A stretch of 64,000 nucleotides of DNA, taken from IMG/VR virus record IMGVR_UViG_3300032770_000017, positions 1-64,000 of that record. One strand, written 5' to 3'. Shown here piece by piece: positions 14,667 through 21,518 of the stretch. Each line of letters starts with the position of its first letter. Position 1 is the first letter of the stretch. The position numbers and the translations under genes are program-made. The notes under the pieces were generated by a model that was not told where the DNA came from, did no database searches, and saw nothing but the letters and a program-made list of their open reading frames with translations. The stretch is from a virus.

Positions 14667-17186
14667 ATGCGACCGTCCCGCTGGCAGCGCCCGATCTTCG
14701 GGCCGTTCCGGAGGCAGGCCCACACGGGCGTGCCAGCCGATCACTTCCGACCCGCTGCGGAGATGACCGCCTATGGCGATGGGGTCAACGTCCTCGTCGC
14801 CCACGGTGAGCATTCCCTCGCCTCACTGGTGGCAGCGGCCTCAGGCGGCACCGACTGGCCGATTGCGGATCGCGATACCGCTTGGGATGGCGCAGCGGCA
14901 GCAAAGGATTGTCAGAAGTGGGCTTCTTCCGATGGCTCCGGTGACAAGGACAAGATCGATTTCACGAAGCTGGGCCGGTGCTTTTTCTGGAAAGACGACT
15001 CCGACGGCGACCCCTCCAATCTTGGAGATTTCAAGCTCGGCTTCGTCGCCAACGATGGCGGGACGATGAAGGCCATCCCCAAGGGCATCTTCGCCGTGGG
15101 CGGCGTCCTTTCCGGGGCGCGCGGCGGTGCCGACCTCGGGGGCGACGAGACGGCGGTCAAGGCCAAGGTGGCAGCGTGGTACCGCAAGCTGGCGGCCAAA
15201 TTCGATGACCCGTCGATCAAGGCCCCGTGGCTGCCCGACAAGGAGTCGAGCGCCAAGAGCAGGATCCTCGCCGCAGTGGACGTGCTGCCAGGCTTCCAGG
15301 CCTCCGAGGCGGCCACCAGCCTGATCGTCGCCATCGACGCGGCGGTGGACGAGCTGATGGAGGAACTGGGCATCGGGGACGACGACGGCGAGGACCAGAT
15401 GTCCGCGGCGGCCGCCGTGGCGCTGCGCCGGGCCCAGTTGGCGTTGGCCAAGGCCGAGATGGGCCCCGACCCCCTCGCGTCGGTGCACCCGCCCTTCACC
15501 GGCCGCCACAGCCATCCCCACTCGGCGTTCGGCCAGCAGGGCGGCGACGCCACCCACAGCCACAGCCACTCCCACAACGGCGACGCCACCCACGTCCACG
15601 CCCACGGGGCCATGGCGGAACTGCCGGAACGGTCAGGGCCGTCGCTGCACAACCTGAGCATCGAGGAGCGCCGACGGGTTGACGGGTCCAATGAGATCAC
15701 CGACCCTGCGGAGTTGGCCGCTCTCGTGGCGAGCGCCTTTGAGGCACGCGGCGGTATCGAGGCATGGTCGGCCCTACGTGCCTCTCTGGGACTCACCGCG
15801 GCGACCGGGGCGGACGGCAAGGTAGTCCCTGCCGCTTGGCACGGCTATGACGCGGTCGAGGGCATTCGCACTGACGATGGCCGAGAACTGTGTGCGGAGG
15901 CGTGCCTGTTCCCTGACCTGCCTGTGAGCATCCGGCTTCTCCTCGAAGATCAGGGCGGCCACTGGGGTGCGGTCACAGCGGGCCGCGTGGACACGATGGA
16001 ACGGGTGCCGCTCGGTCCTATCAGTGCGATCTACTCCGAGGGCATGTTCGGGTCAGACCCGAATGGGCAGCTCGCCGAGTTGATGGTGGCGGAACAGACG
16101 CAGCGGTTCCTTTCTATTGACCCTCGGCCTGACTTCGTCGGCGAGGTGGTATCGGTCACGATCTCAACCGGCGATGGCGATGGGTATTTCGGGGAACTGG
16201 ACGATGTGGCGGTCGACACCTGGCTGCGGATCCAGTCCTGCACCATCGGGGCCGTGACCATCGTCCCCATCCCGGCCTATCCCCAGTGCGTCATCACGCT
16301 TGCCGATCAGGCGCTCCCAGAGGCTCCCATTGCCATTGCGTCGGCACCTCCCGGCTTGCCGGCGGTGACTGCCGCTGGAGGCCCTGTAAGACCCTCTCGC
16401 AAGGCTTTCGACAACCCCGGGTTCTATGTGGGCGATCCTCGTCTGGTGCGCCAGAAGTCTGGCGACTACGCGTGCCCAGCCACGGTCAGCGAGGACGGCT
16501 CGCGCTGTTGGGGCCATCTTGCTGCCTGGAAGACGGCGCATACGGCCGGCGTGCGTGACGAGTACGGCCAACCACGCAAGCCCCCTCGCTCCAAGACCAA
16601 CTACGCCTACTTCCTCACAGGCGTTGTCGTCTGCGAGGACGGTAGCGAGGTCCCCGTGGGCAATCTGACCATGGGGACCGGACACGCCAGTGTGTACGCG
16701 CCGCTCCCCGACGTGCTCGCCCACTATGACGGCGGTTACGGTGCTGTATGCGTTGCGGACGTGACGGTGGGTGAGGACGATTTCGGCATTTGGTTCGCAG
16801 GGGCCATGCGTTCGGAGCTGACCGATGAGCAACTCAGGGAGTTCAGAGCGACGAACCTGTCGGGGGACTGGCGCAACCTTGGCGGCAACCTCGAACTGGT
16901 GGCCGTGCTTGCTGGCGTCCCTTCCCCCGGGTTCCCGATCGCGCGCCGAGCGGTGACGGCCGCTGGGACTCCCGTTTTCGCAGATGGCGAGGCGATGATC
17001 GCGGCCATGAACGGCGATCGCTGCCTCGCTCTTGTGGCGGCAGGGGTGGTGCAGAGGATCGATCCGTTGGAGCGACTGGCGGCTTTGGAGCGGGCCCATG
17101 AAATTCTATGGGCCGATTACCAGTCTCTCGCGGCTCGGGTACGCCCCATCGAACTGGAGCGATTGCGGGCTCAGTCGGGTCTGTGA
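14667..17186 (+). CDS. Capsid maturation (prohead) protease, large actinophage type
   Basis: 839 residues from the ATG at 14667, chosen because AGGAGG lies 5 nt upstream; a GTG at 14643 is in frame. The region around residues 440-560 (GPISAIYSEGMFGSDPNG, SCTIGAVTIVPIPAYPQC) matches the end of the U35-like prohead protease fold, with the conserved G-A-x-x-x-P-x-P-A. The C-terminal 250 residues (DGSRCWGHLAAWKTAHTAG, CVADVTVGEDDFGIWFAGA, NLSGDWRNLGGNLELVAVL) are the extension seen in many actinophage capsid proteases. A His-rich insert lies at about 280-315 (HSHPHS, HSHSHSHNGD, HVHAHG). The last about 30 codons have atypical AT-rich codons next to the HNH gene. Confidence 0.75.
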   Translation: MRPSRWQRPIFGPFRRQAHTGVPADHFRPAAEMTAYGDGVNVLVAHGEHSLASLVAAASGGTDWPIADRDTAWDGAAAAKDCQKWASSDGSGDKDKIDFTKLGRCFFWKDDSDGDPSNLGDFKLGFVANDGGTMKAIPKGIFAVGGVLSGARGGADLGGDETAVKAKVAAWYRKLAAKFDDPSIKAPWLPDKESSAKSRILAAVDVLPGFQASEAATSLIVAIDAAVDELMEELGIGDDDGEDQMSAAAAVALRRAQLALAKAEMGPDPLASVHPPFTGRHSHPHSAFGQQGGDATHSHSHSHNGDATHVHAHGAMAELPERSGPSLHNLSIEERRRVDGSNEITDPAELAALVASAFEARGGIEAWSALRASLGLTAATGADGKVVPAAWHGYDAVEGIRTDDGRELCAEACLFPDLPVSIRLLLEDQGGHWGAVTAGRVDTMERVPLGPISAIYSEGMFGSDPNGQLAELMVAEQTQRFLSIDPRPDFVGEVVSVTISTGDGDGYFGELDDVAVDTWLRIQSCTIGAVTIVPIPAYPQCVITLADQALPEAPIAIASAPPGLPAVTAAGGPVRPSRKAFDNPGFYVGDPRLVRQKSGDYACPATVSEDGSRCWGHLAAWKTAHTAGVRDEYGQPRKPPRSKTNYAYFLTGVVVCEDGSEVPVGNLTMGTGHASVYAPLPDVLAHYDGGYGAVCVADVTVGEDDFGIWFAGAMRSELTDEQLREFRATNLSGDWRNLGGNLELVAVLAGVPSPGFPIARRAVTAAGTPVFADGEAMIAAMNGDRCLALVAAGVVQRIDPLERLAALERAHEILWADYQSLAARVRPIELERLRAQSGL

Positions 17187-17225
17187 TATAAATGGACCGG
17201 GCGGCGCCGCGAACGCCCCCGGTCC
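17184..17225 (+). promoter_or_regulatory. Extended -10 promoter and hairpin ahead of HNH gene
   Basis: TG-A-TATAAA (17184-17192) overlaps the protease stop codon. It is followed by a perfect 8-bp inverted repeat, GGACCGGG (17194-17201) and CCCGGTCC (17218-17225), then GGAAGGA and the ATG at 17253. The same order (TATA-type -10, GC hairpin, ribosome site, endonuclease) recurs at the other mobile endonucleases. Confidence 0.55.
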
Positions 17226-17252
17226 TGGCCGATCCTCTGTGGAAGGAACGAC

Positions 17253-17927
17253 ATGGTTCACGGTACCTGCTCTGTGCCAGATTGCACCAGACCCGTTTAC
17301 GTGAGGTCCTGGTGTGTGGCCCATTACCAGCGTTGGCGCAAATACGGTGATCCTGCCTACCCGGTAAGAAGGACGGTGCAAAACCTCGGTTTGCCATGCA
17401 ATGTGGCCGGATGTAGCCGTCCCGCCTTCCTGCGCGGTATGTGCGGACCCCACTACCGCAGGTTCAAGAGCACTGGGACGACCGATCTGAGCCCGAGGCC
17501 TCGACGGTCGAAGGGCCCCTCTATCTGCAAGATCGAAGGATGCGACTCGATCGTTGAAGCCCACGGCTGGTGCCGTGTGCATCACTGGCATTATCAAGCC
17601 CACGGTGATCCGCTAGCAGGCCGTTTCCATGCAAAGGCTGGCGAGGGTTGGATCAACAAGAAGGGTTATCGAATGGTCCGACGGGGCAAAGGTCGGTCGA
17701 GGCCTGAGCATTGTTGGGTCATGGAGGAAATGCTCGGCCGGCCGCTAATGGTCGGTGAAGAAGTCCACCACATCAATGGCCAGAAAGCCGATAACCGCCC
17801 GCAGAACTTGGAGTTGTGGTCAAGATCGCATCCGGCTGGTCAGCGGGTAGAGGATCTGGTCGCGTGGGCTCGGGAGATCCTGGCCCGCTACGGCGACGAC
17901 TTCGTCCAGCCCAGGTTGTTGCTGTAG
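17253..17927 (+). CDS. HNH homing endonuclease with three zinc modules
   Basis: 224 residues. Three N-terminal modules of the form C-x4-C...WCxxHYxRWxxxGDP are visible: CSVPDCTRP...WCVAHYQRWRKYGDP, CNVAGCSRP...MCGPHYRRFKSTG and CKIEGCDSI...WCRVHHWHYQAHGDP. Each resembles a small zinc-binding DNA-recognition unit. The catalytic HNH_3-type motif is EEVHHINGQKADNRPQNLELW (split here for length: HHINGQKADNRP, residues about 187-200). It makes a double-strand break to drive its own spread. Inserted right after the protease gene, with its own promoter-like element and hairpin. Lower-GC codon use than its neighbours supports recent acquisition. Confidence 0.88.
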   Translation: MVHGTCSVPDCTRPVYVRSWCVAHYQRWRKYGDPAYPVRRTVQNLGLPCNVAGCSRPAFLRGMCGPHYRRFKSTGTTDLSPRPRRSKGPSICKIEGCDSIVEAHGWCRVHHWHYQAHGDPLAGRFHAKAGEGWINKKGYRMVRRGKGRSRPEHCWVMEEMLGRPLMVGEEVHHINGQKADNRPQNLELWSRSHPAGQRVEDLVAWAREILARYGDDFVQPRLLL

Positions 17928-17943
17928 GCGCCTTCACAGTGGT

Positions 17944-17949
17944 AAGGAT
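17944..17949 (+). promoter_or_regulatory. Probable -10 box (AAGGAT) of leaderless gene
   Basis: AAGGAT is exactly 6 nt before the GTG at 17956, the same spacing as the TAGGAT sites at 3262 and 8053. No convincing -35 is present. Confidence 0.4.
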
Positions 17950-17955
17950 GGCCGC

Positions 17956-18411
17956 GTGAACACCGGCGCAGGCGTCGAAGTGGACGTGATCACCACCTGC
18001 GACCCAGAGGGCTACGGTCACGTCGGGCTCATCCTGTTGGAGGACGACGGCAAGCACCGGTGCTCGATCTGCCATGAGGAGGCCGACCCGGGCGTGGACG
18101 ACGGCAACGTGACCATCGAAACGCGGGTGACGGGTAAGGGCGCGTTGATGCCCACCCTGCGCCCACCGTGCGAGCACACCGGCGTCACGCAGCAGGTGTT
18201 CTACGCCGTCACCCGCAATGACGCGGGCGTGGTCATCGACCGGGCGGCCAAGGTCAAGCTGAGGTGCTCGTCTTGCGGGCGACCGATGCGGTGGGTCATC
18301 CCCTCGGCGCATTTCTCCGAGGTCGACGGCGAGCGGGGCCTGGTCTGTTCGGTGGTGGCGATGACCGATACCGAGGCCGAGGATGGCTGGCAGGCGGTGG
18401 CCGAGGAATGA
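17956..18411 (+). CDS. Zinc-ribbon-like hypothetical protein, 151 aa
   Basis: Contains two Cys pairs: RCSICHEEADPG near residue 36 and LRCSSCGRPMRWV near residue 105, with an intervening HTGVTQQVFYAVTRNDAG strand-rich segment. This is consistent with a treble-clef or zinc-ribbon pair. The start follows the genome's leaderless rule. The stop overlaps the ParB-like gene. Unknown function. Confidence 0.55.
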   Translation: MNTGAGVEVDVITTCDPEGYGHVGLILLEDDGKHRCSICHEEADPGVDDGNVTIETRVTGKGALMPTLRPPCEHTGVTQQVFYAVTRNDAGVVIDRAAKVKLRCSSCGRPMRWVIPSAHFSEVDGERGLVCSVVAMTDTEAEDGWQAVAEE

Positions 18412-19010
18412 GCGATAACGACCGCGTCGATGAGGCAGGGAATCCGCCTATCCCTCACGACGCGGACGACCATCGCATCCCCGCCCGCAAGGCCGAATGC
18501 TGCCAGGCGCACGCCGACGAGCTGGGCCGACTCCCAATAGGTTGGTGTGGGCCGGGGTGCCTGAGAAGCAGGCTGCCTGATCCGTCACCGGGCGACAAGC
18601 TGCCGTTACCCTTCGCGGCCATGCCCACTCAACCCGTTGAGCACTGGGCCTCGGAGCCCGAAGCCCACGATTATCCGGCCGCTCTCGACTACCTGACCCT
18701 GATGATGCCTGCCAAGCAGGCCAAGGCCGCGGTCAGGGCGCTGAAGAAGGCGCCGCTCAGCCACCGTAAGGCCAAAGACCTACTCAGGGCGTCCGGCTTG
18801 GCCGCGTTGCCCAAGACGAATGTGCACGTCGCCAAAGACCTCGCCAAGGTGGCGGGAGGGACGAAGTTGTCGCCCGTCCTCATTGTGCGCGACGACACAT
18901 CGGTCGGGTCATTGCTGCTTATTGCCGACGGCTACCATCGCATTTGCGCCAGTTACATAATCGATGAGAACGCCGAAATCCCCTGTCGCCTTATCTCGTC
19001 AAAGGCGTGA
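18408..19010 (+). CDS. ParB-like domain protein
   Basis: 200 residues from the ATG at 18408 (overlapping the preceding stop). The N-terminal 60 residues have a Cys/His cluster (AECCQAH...WCGPGC). The C-terminal domain (about 85-200) has RKAKDLLRASGL, HVAKDLAKVAGGTKLSPVLIV, and IADGYHRICASYIIDENAEI then PCRLI. This combination matches ParB-like/Srx-fold domains, where the G-x-x-R/H-x-x-A segment binds nucleotide. Such stand-alone domains occur in bacteria and phages with little known function. It could bind a nucleotide or act as an ATP-dependent nuclease. Confidence 0.6.
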   Translation: MSDNDRVDEAGNPPIPHDADDHRIPARKAECCQAHADELGRLPIGWCGPGCLRSRLPDPSPGDKLPLPFAAMPTQPVEHWASEPEAHDYPAALDYLTLMMPAKQAKAAVRALKKAPLSHRKAKDLLRASGLAALPKTNVHVAKDLAKVAGGTKLSPVLIVRDDTSVGSLLLIADGYHRICASYIIDENAEIPCRLISSKA

Positions 19011-19447
19011 CCTCTAACCGCGATGAAATCGTGTTTGGCGGGCTTGATGGCCTGACCAGTGCCCTCGGCGTGATGGCCGGCGCCTACCTCGCCAACGCCC
19101 GGGCCAAGACGGTGCTGATCACCGGGCTCGGGCTCGCCATCGCCGCGGCGGTGTCCATGGCCGGCGGTGAGGCCCTGAGCGACGAGGAGGCCGATGGGCG
19201 GATCGTGCGGGCGGCATACATGGGCGGCGCTACCTTGGTCGGGTCGTTCCTGCCGATCGCCGGGTTCATCTTCGACCGCCGTGCCGGGCTGGTGTTCTGC
19301 ATCGTGATCACGGTGTGCGTGGGCGCCACTGTTGCCCATCTGCGCCCCGGCGCCTGGTGGCCATCGATCGTCAAGACCTTCGCCGTACTGGCGGTGGCGG
19401 CTGGGCTATCGGTGGTGGCAGCGGTCGCGATGGGGGCCACGGGTTAG
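19007..19447 (+). CDS. VIT1/CCC1-like small membrane protein
   Basis: 146 residues with four or five hydrophobic helices. The start, DEIVFGGLDGLTSALGVMAG, matches the first helix of VIT/CCC1 iron-manganese transporters (VFGLxDGLxSxLGxxAG), and SMAGGEALSDEE matches the conserved MxxGEYxS segment that follows. Full VIT proteins are about 230 residues. The cytoplasmic metal-binding helical hairpin is missing here, so this is a shortened form. The family exports Fe2+ or Mn2+ from the cytoplasm; whether this version transports is unknown. Its start overlaps the ParB-like gene. Confidence 0.65.
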   Translation: MTSNRDEIVFGGLDGLTSALGVMAGAYLANARAKTVLITGLGLAIAAAVSMAGGEALSDEEADGRIVRAAYMGGATLVGSFLPIAGFIFDRRAGLVFCIVITVCVGATVAHLRPGAWWPSIVKTFAVLAVAAGLSVVAAVAMGATG

Positions 19448-19516
19448 GCCATCACACCCCCTCTCGTGCGCCCCGCATAGCGTTGCGGCGCCCCCTTCGG
19501 AGCGAGGAGCCCTCCC

Positions 19517-20572
19517 TTGCGCAGATTCCTACTGGCCGCCATTGCCGCTGTGCTCGTCCTCTCTGCCTGCTCGGGGGGCACGAAGGGAAAGCCGCCCGTC
19601 CCGGCTGTGTCAGGCACCGTTGTCGGCGTATCTCTTTCCGCAAATGCCGCCAATAGGTACATGGCTGCAGGCGCGGTGTGGAACGTCTTTTGCCCGAACA
19701 AGCTGACCTCCTCGCAGATCGCCTCCAATGAGGTCCACCTCGTTTGCGCCGTCCCGGCGACGACCACGACGGCGCCCGCGACCACCACAACGGTGGCTCC
19801 CACCACGACTCGGCCAGCGACAACCACGACGTTGCCCGGCGGCACGACGACCGTGCCCGCGACCACGACGACCACCGTTCCGGCCACCACCACGACGGTC
19901 CCGACCAGTGGCACCTGTACGAGCCCGGTGTGGTCGAGCAGCGACGCTCAGGCCACCGACAACACCGACAGCGCCGGGTACTGGTGGGTGAACAACGACG
20001 CCTGGTCGGGCAGCCACGGCCCGCAGACGATCAACGTGTGCAGCGCGTCGTCTTGGTACGCGGTGTCCAACCAGACCGATCAGCAAGGCGCGGTTGAGAC
20101 CTATCCCGACACCGAGTATTTCGTCGGCGGCGGCGGTGGGGGCCACACGACCAAGACCATCTCGCAGTTCGCCAGCATCACTTCGACGTTCTCCGAGGCG
20201 TTCCCCACCACGACCGGCTTGTCGTGGGACGCGGGCTACGACCTGTGGACGAACAACTGGACGAATGAAACGATGATCTGGAACCAGTGGGTCGGCGACC
20301 CGGGCTACTGGCCAGGACAGGCGACCATCGCCGTGACGCTCGATGGCGTGCCCTACCACTTCCTCGACAACGGCGGCGAGCTGCTGTTCTTCAGGGACAC
20401 GCAGGTCGCCTCGGGCTCCGTGGACATCCTCGCTGCCTACCAGTGGGAGGTCGCCCACGGCTACGCCAAGGCCACCGACATCCCGACCAATCTGGAGTAC
20501 GGCGTGGAGGTCGTGGGCACGAACGGTGCGACCACATTCCCGCTGACCGGTCTGACCTTCAGCCTGTCGTGA
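19517..20572 (+). CDS. GH12-like secreted lipoprotein glycosidase
   Basis: 351 residues from a TTG start (GGAG about 10 nt upstream). Lipoprotein signal with lipobox VLSAC, lipidated Cys18; residues 19-78 may be LysM-like; a Thr/Pro linker covers about 80-130. The C-terminal domain (about 135-351) has the jelly-roll pattern of glycoside hydrolase family 12: GYWWVNNDAW near 155, AYDLW-like GYDLW near 241, NETMIW with Glu251 at the nucleophile position, and YGVEVVG with Glu331 at the acid/base position. It would be a beta-glucan or related polysaccharide hydrolase held on the cell or virion surface. The match is from motif recognition only; substrate is unknown. Confidence 0.65.
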   Translation: MRRFLLAAIAAVLVLSACSGGTKGKPPVPAVSGTVVGVSLSANAANRYMAAGAVWNVFCPNKLTSSQIASNEVHLVCAVPATTTTAPATTTTVAPTTTRPATTTTLPGGTTTVPATTTTTVPATTTTVPTSGTCTSPVWSSSDAQATDNTDSAGYWWVNNDAWSGSHGPQTINVCSASSWYAVSNQTDQQGAVETYPDTEYFVGGGGGGHTTKTISQFASITSTFSEAFPTTTGLSWDAGYDLWTNNWTNETMIWNQWVGDPGYWPGQATIAVTLDGVPYHFLDNGGELLFFRDTQVASGSVDILAAYQWEVAHGYAKATDIPTNLEYGVEVVGTNGATTFPLTGLTFSLS

Positions 20573-20889
20573 CCCCCTTGCGCGCCGTCGCCACCCGGGC
20601 AGTCAGTGAGCCCCGTCACTGGCCGCTGCGCAAGGTGGCGGCGATCGGGCTCCCGTTGCTGCTGCTCGGCGCCCTCGGGATCACGCTCGGCCTCCTGGCC
20701 CACGCCCACCACACCTACCGCACCGTGGTCCAGACGGCCACGGTCGGCGCCCAGCCGGCGACGGTGCACGCGGCCCCCACGGACCCGCAGAACACGATCG
20801 CTCTAGTGACCTGTGTCTGCGGCGTGGTCGCCACCCTGACCGGCGTGGGGACGTTCGTGGTCAGCCTGCGCAAGGCCCCAGCCTCGTGA
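20569..20889 (+). CDS. Two-helix membrane protein, 106 aa
   Basis: The GTG overlaps the lipoprotein gene stop. Two hydrophobic helices (about 25-45, AIGLPLLLLGALGITLGLLA, and about 75-98, IALVTCVCGVVATLTGVGTF) flank an exported Thr/Ala-rich loop. No recognised domain. Could be a holin-like or accessory membrane protein. Confidence 0.5.
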   Translation: MTPLRAVATRAVSEPRHWPLRKVAAIGLPLLLLGALGITLGLLAHAHHTYRTVVQTATVGAQPATVHAAPTDPQNTIALVTCVCGVVATLTGVGTFVVSLRKAPAS

Positions 20890-21356
20890 AACTGCACCGG
20901 CCTCATCCCCATCCGGCCGTCCGGCGACCCGACCAACTGACCCGGGGCGAGCGGGCGGCCGACGTGATGAAGGGCGCGCTGGCGACCTGGGCCGCGCTCG
21001 GGTTCATGGCGGCATTCATTGCCGGGTGGATGGTGCTCAATAGCCACCTTGCGGGGCGTAGCCACCACTTCGATCCATATCCCTGGATCCTCCTGAACCT
21101 CTGCCTCTCGACCTTGGCCGGGCTGCAGTGCTTCGTGCTCCTGATCGCCAACCGCCGGGGCGAGCAGATCGCGGCCGAAATCGCCGTGGCCACCAAGAAC
21201 AACACCGACGGGATCGCGGCGGAACTGGCGGTCAATACGACCCTCACCAAGGCCGTGCAGGCCAATACCGACCAGATCGCGGAGGTGCACCGCCACGTCA
21301 CGGCCCTCACCCGGCACCTCAATGTGCCCGCCGGGCGGTTCGATCCCGATACCTGA
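20886..21356 (+). CDS. DUF1003-like membrane protein
   Basis: 156 residues. Two transmembrane helices (about 36-52 and 66-88) and the segment FDPYPWILLNLCLSTLAGLQ, which matches the DUF1003 signature FDPYPFILLNLxLS. An N-terminal His/Pro-rich tail and a C-terminal coiled coil (KAVQANTDQIAEVHRHVTAL) follow. DUF1003 proteins are bacterial inner-membrane proteins of unknown function, so this looks like a host-derived gene. Last of the envelope genes before the capsid. Confidence 0.65.
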   Translation: MKLHRPHPHPAVRRPDQLTRGERAADVMKGALATWAALGFMAAFIAGWMVLNSHLAGRSHHFDPYPWILLNLCLSTLAGLQCFVLLIANRRGEQIAAEIAVATKNNTDGIAAELAVNTTLTKAVQANTDQIAEVHRHVTALTRHLNVPAGRFDPDT

Positions 21357-21518
21357 TCACTCCGCGCCATTGACGCGTTGTGGTATCTATCTGAGGGACC
21401 GCCCGACGTAGTTGGACGGTCGCAGCACCTCCGGTCCATAGGTGCCGGGTGGACGAGCCGACGCCGCCACAGGCAGGCGCATCCCGTTCCGACCGCGCCC
21501 AGAACCGGAGGACAACCC
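21357..21518 (+). promoter_or_regulatory. Leader region upstream of the major capsid gene
   Basis: 162 nt without a gene. TTGACG at 21370-21375 is a good -35, and TATCTATCT at 21384-21392 is AT-rich, but the spacing between them is wrong for a standard promoter. GACCG (21397-21401) and CGGTC (21417-21421) can pair. GGAGG at 21507-21511 is the ribosome site for the capsid start. A capsid promoter is plausible here but not pinned down. Confidence 0.4.

Noticed and set aside
21370-21392. Capsid promoter TTGACG plus TATCTA
   Set aside because: The two elements are only 8 nt apart; a 17-nt spacer would give GAGGGA, not a -10. It was left as an undefined leader.
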